A stretch of 64,000 bases of DNA from Caulifigura coniformis (lineage in GTDB: Bacteria > Planctomycetota > Planctomycetia > Planctomycetales > Planctomycetaceae), in NCBI RefSeq assembly GCF_007745175.1, contig NZ_CP036271.1, forward strand, positions 4,042,314 through 4,106,313, written 5' to 3'. The position numbers and the translations under genes are program-made. Shown here one piece after another: positions 12,207-19,306 of this stretch (positions are counted from its first letter, which is position 1; every line of letters starts with the position of its first letter). The notes beneath the pieces were generated by a model. The model was given only the letters and a program-made list of their open reading frames with translations. It had not been told where the DNA came from and ran no database searches.

Positions 12207-12842
12207 ATGTCCGTTCCACGCACCGACCGGCTCCTTGTCGAACGCATCCGATCGGGTGATCCGGATGCGTGGAAGGACTGCATCGCCGCGTATGAAGGGC
12301 GGCTGATCGCTTTTGCCGAAAGCCGGCTGCGGGATCGGGCCGCGTCGGAAGATGTCGTCCAGGAGACGTTCGTCGGATTCCTGACGGGGCTGCCGAACTA
12401 TGACGATTCGCGTCCTCTGGAAGCATTCCTGTTTGCGATCACGGCGCACAAGATCACGGATGTGCTTCGCCGGCGTGGTCGCCGACCTCCACTGCAGGAG
12501 TCGCCCCGTCAGGAGGACGACACTCCCCTGCCCGACTCGCGTGTCCGGGTGGCCTCGAGCATGGCCCGCAGTCGCGAACGCCGGGAGTCTGAAGAACAGT
12601 TCGTTGCGGCCGTGTTGCGGCCTCTGATCGACGACTGCCTGGCCAGGAAAGCGTTTGACCGGCTGAAGTGCCTGGAACTGCTGTTCGTCTGCGGGCTGGC
12701 GAACAAGGATGCTGCGGCGCGACTGGGGATCAGCGAGCAAGACGTCGCGAACCACAAGCAGTTCCTTGTGGCGCGGCTGAAAGCCGAAGCAGTGCGATTG
12801 AAAGTCGTCCTCGACCCGCGTTGCCTTGGCGAAACATCCTGA
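12207..12842 (+). CDS. RNA polymerase sigma factor, ECF-type sigma-70 family
   Basis: The 211-residue product has region 2 at about residues 9-80: DPDAWKDCIAAYEGRLIAFA, then the core-binding pattern ASEDVVQETFVGFL and the -10 recognition helix ending ITDVLRRRGRR. A charged linker follows, then region 4 at about 150-200 with a helix-turn-helix (NKDAAARLGISEQDVANHK). This is the two-domain ECF layout; no region 1.1 or 3 is present. No anti-sigma factor gene is adjacent. The next genes downstream are the Flp pilin and Tad genes, so a regulatory link is possible but is only inferred from position. Confidence 0.88.
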   Translation: MSVPRTDRLLVERIRSGDPDAWKDCIAAYEGRLIAFAESRLRDRAASEDVVQETFVGFLTGLPNYDDSRPLEAFLFAITAHKITDVLRRRGRRPPLQESPRQEDDTPLPDSRVRVASSMARSRERRESEEQFVAAVLRPLIDDCLARKAFDRLKCLELLFVCGLANKDAAARLGISEQDVANHKQFLVARLKAEAVRLKVVLDPRCLGETS

Positions 12843-12913
12843 GCCTGGGCAAGACGCTCTGCGGGCCGCTGCTTCTCCATCTTCTGAAATCGGAAAAGAT
12901 TTCCAGATCCGAT

Positions 12914-12941
12914 TTGACCATCCCAAAGCCTGACCTAGGTT
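12914..12941 (+). promoter_or_regulatory. Candidate promoter for the Flp pilin gene
   Basis: TTGACC (12914-12919) and TAGGTT (12936-12941) are separated by 16 bases. They lie about 195 bases before the pilin ATG, which leaves a long leader. The -10 box lies inside the 11-base motif GACCTAGGTTT, which recurs upstream of cpaA. An alternative reading is a regulator binding site. Confidence 0.4.
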
Positions 12942-13136
12942 TGCGTGTCTCCGGGGCTGACCCGCTGACAAACTCCCTTCGGGTCTGAAGGGCTTCTTAG
13001 GGATTTTTCCTCGCAGTGGCGAGGGTGTGGATGTGTCGGGTTTGGGGCCTTCGCCGCGAGTAACGGCGACTCAGATCTGATCCTTGTTCCGGACGGCAAG
13101 CCGGGATGAGGGTGTGTGCAAACAAAGGACAAAAAA

Positions 13137-13301
13137 ATGATCAACAGCGTCAAGAAGTTCCTGAAGTCGGAAGATGGTCCCACGGCCGTTGAATACGCCG
13201 TCATGCTCGCCCTGATCGTCGTGGTCTGCTTGACCGCCGTTCGTGCCATCGGCACCAACGCTGCCGCCAAGTTCGACGAAGTCAAGAACAGCCTCACGTA
13301 A
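13137..13301 (+). CDS. flp: Flp/Fap-type pilin (type IVb prepilin)
   Basis: The 54-residue prepilin has a short basic leader (MINSVKKFLKSEDG) followed by PTAVEYAVMLALIVVV. Cleavage after Gly14 leaves a mature protein with Glu at +5 and Tyr at +6, the hallmark of Flp pilins, and a single hydrophobic helix. It is the major subunit of Tad pili, which serve in surface attachment. The ATG at 13137 is preferred over one seven codons earlier because AAAGGAC lies just upstream. A 6-bp stem-loop (13308-13326) follows the stop codon closely and may protect or attenuate the transcript. The gene lies upstream of the prepilin peptidase and the cpaB, cpaC and cpaE genes on the same strand. Confidence 0.93.
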   Translation: MINSVKKFLKSEDGPTAVEYAVMLALIVVVCLTAVRAIGTNAAAKFDEVKNSLT

Positions 13302-13444
13302 TTCCCTGCGGCCCTTGGATGGCCGCTGGAGTTCGATCGCTGCTTTTTCGCCACCCGGGCGAGGGTCAAACCTCGCACCGGGCATTTTTCAGATTCATCG
13401 CTCTCCCCTGCCCGAAAGCGCGGGGTGAGACCTCCCGGGACACA

Positions 13445-13458
13445 GACCTTCCAAGGTC
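13445..13458. repeat. 14-base inverted repeat before the 35-codon frame
   Basis: GACCTT and AAGGTC flank a 2-base centre. The repeat ends 7 bases before the first ATG of the small frame at 13466. It could be an operator, or the AAGG could serve as part of a ribosome-binding site hidden in a hairpin. Confidence 0.4.
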
Positions 13459-13465
13459 CATACTC

Positions 13466-13573
13466 ATGATGCCCTTCTGGTTAGACCATTCGTTGCTGCA
13501 TTGGCTCCCGGCCGTTGTTGTTGGGATGTCTGCGATGTTCGTTCAGTTCCTGCTCCCTGGTGGGCGGCCCTGA
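13466..13573 (+). CDS. Candidate small membrane protein (35 residues)
   Basis: The frame starts with two adjacent ATG codons and encodes a 35-residue peptide. A hydrophobic central stretch (WLPAVVVGMSAMFVQFLL) could form one membrane helix, and the tail is GGRP. AAGG lies about 10 bases upstream, inside the inverted repeat. No family is recognised. It is in the pilus locus between the pilin and prepilin peptidase genes, on the same strand, so a minor membrane component is conceivable. A chance open frame is equally possible. Confidence 0.3.
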   Translation: MMPFWLDHSLLHWLPAVVVGMSAMFVQFLLPGGRP

Positions 13574-13726
13574 CTGACCGTGGAGCAACAACAGTCGTTG
13601 ACAGTTCTGCTGTGAGATCAATGAGTCAAGACAGCCGAGACCAGTGACGCTGACATCTGTTCGACGTTCACGACGCTCGAACAAGGACATGACGCAGAAT
13701 TGAGATCTCAAGAGTCGAGTACCCAG

Positions 13727-13756
13727 GCCGTCCCATTCTACGGGGCGGCTTTTTTT
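13727..13756 (+). terminator. Intrinsic terminator inside the pilus locus
   Basis: GCCGTCCC (13727-13734) pairs with GGGGCGGC (13742-13749) with one G-T pair and a 7-base loop, followed by seven T residues (13750-13756). It lies 153 bases after the 35-codon frame and 425 bases after the pilin stop, so the transcript it ends is not obvious. Confidence 0.8.
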
Positions 13757-13989
13757 GTCTGGCACGCGGGGTGAGAAGTCATTCCGGATGCGTTGAACAG
13801 ACCGGGTATGACGGTTGTTTCGGTGCAGGCAGCGTGTTTCCAAAGATTCTCACGAGGCCAATCCGCCCCACGGCTTGCGGCGACCTAGGTTTTCACACCG
13901 GCGGGACTTTCGCAGCTTCGAAAGCCGTGCCGGACGGACCTCGTCCCCTCTTGTCCAAAAGTACAAAGATCGCTGAAAGGCCCACACAC

Positions 13990-14541
13990 ATGGATTGGCA
14001 GACGATTCTCACCGAAAACTGGCACGTCAAGTTCGTCGCCGCGACGCTGATCTACGCGGCGTGGATTGACGGGAAAGAACTCCGTGTCCCGAACTGGATC
14101 ACGTTTCCGATGGTCATCGCCGGCCTGATTTACAGCACTGCTGTCGGTGGCTGGCAGGGCCTGGGAGACGGGCTGATCGGGATGTGCGTCGGCCTGGCAA
14201 CTCTGATGCCCCTCTACGCGGTGGGCGGCATGGGCGCCGGCGACGTGAAGCTGATGGCCGGCATTGGCGCCTGGCTGGGCGCGATGGTGACCTGGGAAGC
14301 GTTCCTGTGGTCGGCGGTTGTCGGCGGACTGATGGCGCTGGTGATGGTCATCAAGCGTCGCGCCTGGGACAAGCACTACGGCAATGCGATGCTGATCCTG
14401 TCGGAAGTGGTCAATGTGAAAGACCCCCGCGAACTTTCGAAAATTGCTGCAGCTCGCAAGCCGCACATGCTGCTCCTGCCCTACGGCATTCCCATCTGCA
14501 TTGGCTCGATCGCCTACTTCTGCTGGAACGGCATGATCTGA
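13990..14541 (+). CDS. cpaA: Prepilin peptidase CpaA/TadV (A24 family)
   Basis: This integral membrane aspartic protease removes the leader peptide of Flp prepilins. The 183-residue product has several hydrophobic helices. The two catalytic aspartates lie in AAWIDGKELRVPNW (Asp27) and GMGAGDVKLM (Asp85, the GxGxGD-type motif). It lacks the N-methylation domain of PilD-type enzymes, as expected for the short Tad type. The start at 13990 follows a terminator and a leader; the frame extends further upstream but through the terminator. cpaB follows after 223 bases. Confidence 0.92.
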   Translation: MDWQTILTENWHVKFVAATLIYAAWIDGKELRVPNWITFPMVIAGLIYSTAVGGWQGLGDGLIGMCVGLATLMPLYAVGGMGAGDVKLMAGIGAWLGAMVTWEAFLWSAVVGGLMALVMVIKRRAWDKHYGNAMLILSEVVNVKDPRELSKIAAARKPHMLLLPYGIPICIGSIAYFCWNGMI

Positions 14542-14764
14542 GTCTGGATGGATGAGAGACGGGGGACGCGGCGGCGTGTAATGCGCCGCCGCAATCCTGG
14601 CAAGCTGGGAAGCCTGCCGAAAGTGCCTGCAAACCTGATTCAACCGTTGTAACCCGCATAAATTGAAGCAGAGACGCGGAGCGTGCCGATTCTGACACTG
14701 GAGTTGTGTCGGCGCGAGCTGCCTGTCTGCCCCCTTACAGGGAAGCCAGAGGCCTGGCGTCGCC

Positions 14765-15886
14765 ATGAAACCCAAAACACTCATGTTGTTGTGCGTCGCG
14801 GTCGGATGCGGCCTCGTCGCGATGATTGGCGTCCAGCAGGCCTTGAACAAGCCGAAGACGACCGAAGTGCGGACCGTCCATGTGGCGGTTGCTCTGACCG
14901 ACATCAATCCAGGCGATCCGTTGTCGGAAGGCAACGTTGGATTCAAGGAGATCCCCGTCGAAGGGGCCCGTGAAGACAGCGTGACGAAGCCTGACCAATA
15001 TGCGCAGCGGTCGCTGAAGGTGGCCGTTCTGCAGGGTGATTACATCACGAAAGGCAAGCTGAACGAGAAGGGAGTCATCGGGAAATCGGCCCAGATCCCG
15101 ATCGGTTCGCGAATCGCGACGATCAACGTCGACGAGACCCAGAGCGCCAGCAACATGCTGAACCCCGGGGACAAAGTCGACGTGCTCGTGACGTTTGATG
15201 TCAAAACGTCGATGGGCGTGGAGACGAAATCGGTGACGCTCCTCGAACGCGTGGACGTGTTTGCGGTGCAGGACAAGACCAAGGGTGACCGTCTTGCCAC
15301 AGGAGACAACAGCAAGGTGAACGCCCGCCAGATTTCGCTGGTGGTGACGCCGGAAGAAGTGAACTGGCTGGCCCTGGCCCAGCGGAAAGGACAACTGGGG
15401 CTGGTCTGGCGCAACCCGCTGGACAAGACCCTCCAGACCACGAAGGCCGCGACGGAAAAGCTGCTGTCGGACCTGCGGGGCCTCGATGGCCAGAACCGCC
15501 CGGAAGTGGGCGGCCCTGAGATGCCTGAAGAACCAAAATCCGTTGTGCAGGAGAAGCCGGCTGCCCCGGATCTGTCGTCCTTCCTCGAGTCGACGAAGGC
15601 GGCGATTCCCAGCCCGCCCAAGCCGGCTCCGGTTCCGGAGAAGACAGAAGTCGCGACCTGGGAAGTGAAGGTTTACAAGGGGAACGATATCCAGTCGTAC
15701 CCCTTCGAACTGACCAAGGAAGAAGCGAAGAACGAACCCGAGAAGAAGACGGATTCCGAGTCTGCCGAGCCGGCAAAAGCCGCTTCGGCTGCTGCGAATC
15801 TGTTGAAGAGCTTTGGCTGGCCACTGCCCTCCACTTCCGTGAAGGCGGAGCCGGAAGCTGTTCCCGCGGGGTTGCCGACGTTGTGA
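14765..15886 (+). CDS. cpaB: Flp pilus assembly protein CpaB (RcpC)
   Basis: The 373-residue product has one N-terminal membrane anchor (LMLLCVAVGCGLVAMIGV). A SAF domain follows at about residues 38-105 (VHVAVALTDINPGDPLSEGN), then the RcpC/CpaB domain with the pattern GSRIATINVDETQSASNM and LNPGDKVDVLVTFD. CpaB is periplasmic and is thought to work with the secretin CpaC. After about residue 240 the protein becomes a Pro/Lys/Glu-rich linker with a short structured patch (WEVKVYKGNDIQSYPFEL), a longer tail than in classical CpaB. cpaC follows, so the order cpaA-cpaB-cpaC-cpaE matches the core of known tad loci. Confidence 0.9.
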   Translation: MKPKTLMLLCVAVGCGLVAMIGVQQALNKPKTTEVRTVHVAVALTDINPGDPLSEGNVGFKEIPVEGAREDSVTKPDQYAQRSLKVAVLQGDYITKGKLNEKGVIGKSAQIPIGSRIATINVDETQSASNMLNPGDKVDVLVTFDVKTSMGVETKSVTLLERVDVFAVQDKTKGDRLATGDNSKVNARQISLVVTPEEVNWLALAQRKGQLGLVWRNPLDKTLQTTKAATEKLLSDLRGLDGQNRPEVGGPEMPEEPKSVVQEKPAAPDLSSFLESTKAAIPSPPKPAPVPEKTEVATWEVKVYKGNDIQSYPFELTKEEAKNEPEKKTDSESAEPAKAASAAANLLKSFGWPLPSTSVKAEPEAVPAGLPTL

Positions 15887-16061
15887 TTCAGAGAGTGAGA
15901 TGAACTCCGGCAGGCGGTGCGAAAGCGCCGTAGCCGGGGCGGGTGATCGAACAGAGCGCGAAGCAAGCCGCATTCAAGGATTGAATGCGAGAGGCCATCG
16001 AACGTCCGCCCGGGCAATGTGCCGGAAAATAGGACGTTCTGAATGTGGGGAGGGTGCAGGG

Positions 16062-17837
16062 ATGCCAGGGATGAACGATTCACGCATGATGCTGACCTTC
16101 GCGCTGATTGCCGCGCTGGCCGGCCAGGCGTACCTGCCTCAGACCGCAAACGCGCAGGCCGCACCTCCAGGCGTGGAACCAGTCCGTCCGGGCGAGCAAC
16201 TTGTCCGGCTGCTTGGCCGCGACACGAAGTTGACGGTCATCGAGCTCCAGAGCCGCATCATTGAACTGCCCCACCGCATCAAGACGGTTGACGGGCACGA
16301 TCCGGAAGTGCTGACGATCGATGCGATCTCCGCCAGCCGGATCCGACTCAAGGCCGAGAAGCCGGGAGTCACCTCTTTTACGCTCACCGACGAATTCGAC
16401 AACGTCTATACAGTCGAAGTCTTCGTGGACGCCGACGTGCGGGCCCTGCAGGCCATGCTGCGTCGACTTTTTCCGGGCGCCAGCATCGATGTCGTGGGAC
16501 TCAATGGCGACGTTCTGCTCCGCGGGTGGGTGATCGACCCGACCGAAATCCCGCGGATCGTCGAAGTTGCCAAGAAATATGCTCCGAACGTCCTCGACCA
16601 GATGAACGTTGGTGGCGTGAGCCAGGTGCAGCTGCAGGTGAAGGTGATGGAAGTGCAGCGGGCGAAGCTTCGCGAACTGGGTTTCAATTTCTTCTACGCT
16701 GACGACAACGGGTCCTTCAGCATCGTGCCGTCACTGCTGACGGCTCCCTCGGTCAGCGCGACCGTGCTCGGGGGCTCGAGCCAGTTTGACGCGTTCATCA
16801 AGGCAGTCGAATCGAATTCGATGGCGAAAGTCCTTGCTGAGACTGCCCTGGTCACCAACAGCGGGCGACCGGCCACGATGGTGGCCGGCGGCGAATTCCC
16901 GATCCTCGTCCCCCAGCCGGGCGCCGGCACGACAACCTTCACGGTCGACTTCAAACCGTTCGGCGTGCGAATGGAAGCTTTGCCGCTGGTGCTCGGAAAC
17001 GGTCGGCTGCGACTGGCCCTGTCACCGGAAGTGAGCGAGCGCGACGCGTCGAGCGCGGTGGTCATCAGCGGAACGATCGTTCCCGGCATCTCCGTGCGTC
17101 GCGTCAACACCGAGGTCGAAATGCGGTTTGGCGAAACACTCGTCATCGGCGGACTGATCCTGCAGCGGGAACGTGAGTCACGCGTGAAACTCCCGTTCCT
17201 GGGAGACATTCCGGTGATTGGCTCGGCTTTCAGCCGCCGGGAATCGGATGTCGGCGAGACGGAAGTGCTGATCATGGTGACGCCGCAGATGGTTGCCCCG
17301 ATCACACCCGGGCAACTGCCAATCACCGGCCCGGGGACCAACACCGAGCCTGCCGCGAGCCACGAGTTCTATTTGGACGGTTTCGTCGAAGTCCCGCGGT
17401 ATAATCCAGTGGTCGACCCCATCGGATCGGCCGGACACATGGAGCTGGTCACGCCCTACGAAGTCCCGACGAGTCCGACCATTGCACCGCCTGCTGTTCC
17501 CTCCGAAGAGATCGCACCGCCCTTCCCGACGGAAGCGTCGGTGGGACGGCGATCCAGGACCGACAGCCGGGTGCAACAGGCATCTGGAGCGCGTTCCGCA
17601 GCGAGCGGACGGGTCTCTGGAGCCACGGGAAGCATGGAACCGGAGCGGTCTCCGGCGAGGAAGACTCACGCCTCTGCCATGCAGTCGGGTTCCTCGGTGA
17701 AGCCCAATACGGGGGCTGACCTCCGGAGTTCGGCCGAAGGGAGTGGACACTCCACCGGCAGAAAGCCGGCCAAGATTGAAATGATTGAACCGACCGACGA
17801 GCGGACATCCCGCCTGGATGACCGTTCGGGCCGCTGA
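16062..17837 (+). CDS. cpaC: Tad pilus outer-membrane secretin CpaC (RcpA)
   Basis: The secretin forms the outer-membrane channel for Flp pili. The product has a signal peptide (TFALIAALAGQAYLP to NAQA), then the pilus assembly N-terminal domain and a BON-like segment (FPGASIDVVGLNGDVLLRGW). The secretin core includes VAGGEFPILVPQPG, VRRVNTEVEMRFGETLVIGG and LPFLGDIPVIGSAFSRRES, the classic type II/III secretin signature. The start at 16062 follows a GGGAGGG site; 16071 is an alternative and the frame extends upstream to 15900. Past about residue 490 there is a basic Ser/Arg-rich tail of about 100 residues without hydrophobic clusters, absent from typical CpaC. Confidence 0.93.
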   Translation: MPGMNDSRMMLTFALIAALAGQAYLPQTANAQAAPPGVEPVRPGEQLVRLLGRDTKLTVIELQSRIIELPHRIKTVDGHDPEVLTIDAISASRIRLKAEKPGVTSFTLTDEFDNVYTVEVFVDADVRALQAMLRRLFPGASIDVVGLNGDVLLRGWVIDPTEIPRIVEVAKKYAPNVLDQMNVGGVSQVQLQVKVMEVQRAKLRELGFNFFYADDNGSFSIVPSLLTAPSVSATVLGGSSQFDAFIKAVESNSMAKVLAETALVTNSGRPATMVAGGEFPILVPQPGAGTTTFTVDFKPFGVRMEALPLVLGNGRLRLALSPEVSERDASSAVVISGTIVPGISVRRVNTEVEMRFGETLVIGGLILQRERESRVKLPFLGDIPVIGSAFSRRESDVGETEVLIMVTPQMVAPITPGQLPITGPGTNTEPAASHEFYLDGFVEVPRYNPVVDPIGSAGHMELVTPYEVPTSPTIAPPAVPSEEIAPPFPTEASVGRRSRTDSRVQQASGARSAASGRVSGATGSMEPERSPARKTHASAMQSGSSVKPNTGADLRSSAEGSGHSTGRKPAKIEMIEPTDERTSRLDDRSGR

Positions 17838-17923
17838 GCCTGTTCCGTTGTCCCTTCGGTCGCCCACCTGGTTTTCTCCAACAGCGTCCGACCCCGCTCA
17901 CCCTCACTCGGTCGCCCTGGAAC

Positions 17924-19126
17924 ATGAATAACGTCGTCCGCCTGGCACTTGTCGATCCTCTCGACTCCTCGCGCAATTCCGTCAAGAACCTCCTCCTGGG
18001 GATCGACACGGTGTGGCTCGAGGCGGAGTGCTCGCGATACGACTTCTTCAGCGACATCGTCCAGCAGACTCAGCCGGACATTGCGCTCATCAACCTGGAC
18101 AACGATTCGCAGAAGGGGCTCGGTCTTCTCGCCCAGATCACGCAGGAACTTCCCACGTGCGCGGTGTTCGTGCTTTCGAGTTCGCAGGAAGGAAGCCTGA
18201 TCCTGCAGGCGATGCGGATGGGGGCCAAGGAGTTCTTGAACTCGCCGCTGAAGCTGGATGACTTCATGGCGGCCCTCGACCGCCTGCACTCGAGTGGCGG
18301 CAAGCGGGACAAGACCCGCGGCAGCCGCGTGATCTCGGTGTGCGGAGCGAGCGGAGGCATCGGCTGCACGTCACTGGCGATCAACCTGGGCTGCATCCTC
18401 GCGCAGAACAAGGCGAACAGTGTCGCGATCATCGACCTCGACCTGGCGCTTGGGGACTCGGACGTCTGGCTGGACATCATTCCCGATTACACGATCCAGG
18501 ACGTCGCCGAGAACATTACGCGGCTCGACTACTCGCTGCTCAAGCGGTCTCTGTCGCAGCACGCCAGCGGCGCCTTCCTGCTGCCGCGCCCGATCCACAT
18601 GGAAGAGCATCCGCCGATCAACGCGGAGCAGCTGCAGCGCGTGATCGCACTGCTCAGGGCGACCTTCTCGCACCTGATCATCGATCTGAGCAAGGCGTTT
18701 TCACCGCTCGACCTCGGGGCGATCCAGGTCTCAGATGTGACACTGCTGGTGACGCAGCTCGACCTCCCCTGCCTGCGGAATGTGGTCCGGCTCCTGCAAT
18801 TCCTGGACGAGCGCGAGCTGAGCCAGAACCTGAAGGTGCTGGTGAATCGCGTCGGCCTGGGCGACTCTCAGATCAGCCTGAGCAAGGCGCTGGAAACGAT
18901 CGGGCGTGAAGTTTACTGGCAGCTGCCGAACGAGTACGCGACGATGATCGAGTCGCGCAACAACGGCGTTCCGCTGATCATGCAGGCGCCGCGCAGCAAG
19001 CTGACGAAGTCGGTCGAGGCTCTAGCCGCTCAGCTCGATTCAACCACATCGGGAGGTTCCGGGGAGGCCGGGGAGGCCGCTGAGAAGCCGAAACGGCGGC
19101 TGTTCAGCTTCCTCAGCTCGAAGTAA
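17924..19126 (+). CDS. cpaE: Tad pilus localisation ATPase CpaE/TadZ
   Basis: The 400-residue protein has a receiver-like N-terminal domain (residues 1-120, with IALINLDND) and a MinD/ParA-type ATPase domain beginning VISVCGASGGIGCTS. CpaE/TadZ proteins place the pilus machine at a cell pole. The P-loop is degenerate: Cys149 stands where the canonical lysine would be (GGIGCTS rather than GGxGKT), as is common in CpaE. The Walker B-like strand NSVAIIDLDLALGDSDVW is intact. Expected downstream partners CpaF (ATPase) and TadB/TadC are missing; the next gene is convergent, after a strong terminator. Confidence 0.9.
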   Translation: MNNVVRLALVDPLDSSRNSVKNLLLGIDTVWLEAECSRYDFFSDIVQQTQPDIALINLDNDSQKGLGLLAQITQELPTCAVFVLSSSQEGSLILQAMRMGAKEFLNSPLKLDDFMAALDRLHSSGGKRDKTRGSRVISVCGASGGIGCTSLAINLGCILAQNKANSVAIIDLDLALGDSDVWLDIIPDYTIQDVAENITRLDYSLLKRSLSQHASGAFLLPRPIHMEEHPPINAEQLQRVIALLRATFSHLIIDLSKAFSPLDLGAIQVSDVTLLVTQLDLPCLRNVVRLLQFLDERELSQNLKVLVNRVGLGDSQISLSKALETIGREVYWQLPNEYATMIESRNNGVPLIMQAPRSKLTKSVEALAAQLDSTTSGGSGEAGEAAEKPKRRLFSFLSSK

Positions 19127-19194
19127 TGGGGGGCGAGGATCGCACTCCTTACCGGTGAAACGCGTCACCGCCGGCAAAGGAAACGGTCCAACGG

Positions 19195-19267
19195 CCGCGA
19201 CGGTACGGGCGTCGGCAACGCCAAAGGGGGGACGTTGCCACACCCGTCACCGTCGCGGTCTTTGTTT
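19195..19267. terminator. Long hairpin terminator between cpaE and the HtrA-like gene
   Basis: CCGCGACGGT, ACGGG and GGCAACG in 19195-19220 pair with CGTTGCC, CCCGT and ACCGTCGCGG in 19233-19258, with small bulges. On the plus strand the stem is followed by TCTTTGTTT. It lies between two convergent genes and probably ends cpaE transcription, possibly both. Confidence 0.75.
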
Positions 19268-19306
19268 GCGGGGCCCTGCAGATTCTGATGCGATCGGCCC
19301 GGGCTA

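Larger units (their letters stand above)
13302..13989. other. Pilin-cpaA intergenic region with palindromes and a terminator
   Basis: This 688-base gap lies inside the pilus locus. It contains, in order: a GCGGCC/GGCCGC stem-loop right after the pilin stop, a 14-base inverted repeat (13445-13458), a 35-codon open frame (13466-13573), a perfect 12-base palindrome TTGAGATCTCAA (13700-13711), a terminator (13727-13756) and a copy of the GACCTAGGTTT motif (13882-13892). No longer gene could be supported. The layout suggests a separate short transcript or a long pilin 3' UTR, then a new promoter region for cpaA. Confidence 0.5.

Noticed and set aside
11499-12971. 490-codon open frame on the minus strand
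   Set aside because: It covers the thioesterase and sigma factor genes in antisense; both of these have convincing family motifs.
13308-13348. Stem-loop after the pilin gene plus TTTTT as a terminator
   Set aside because: The T-run begins 18 bases after the stem, too far for an intrinsic terminator; it is kept only as a possible mRNA-stabilising hairpin.
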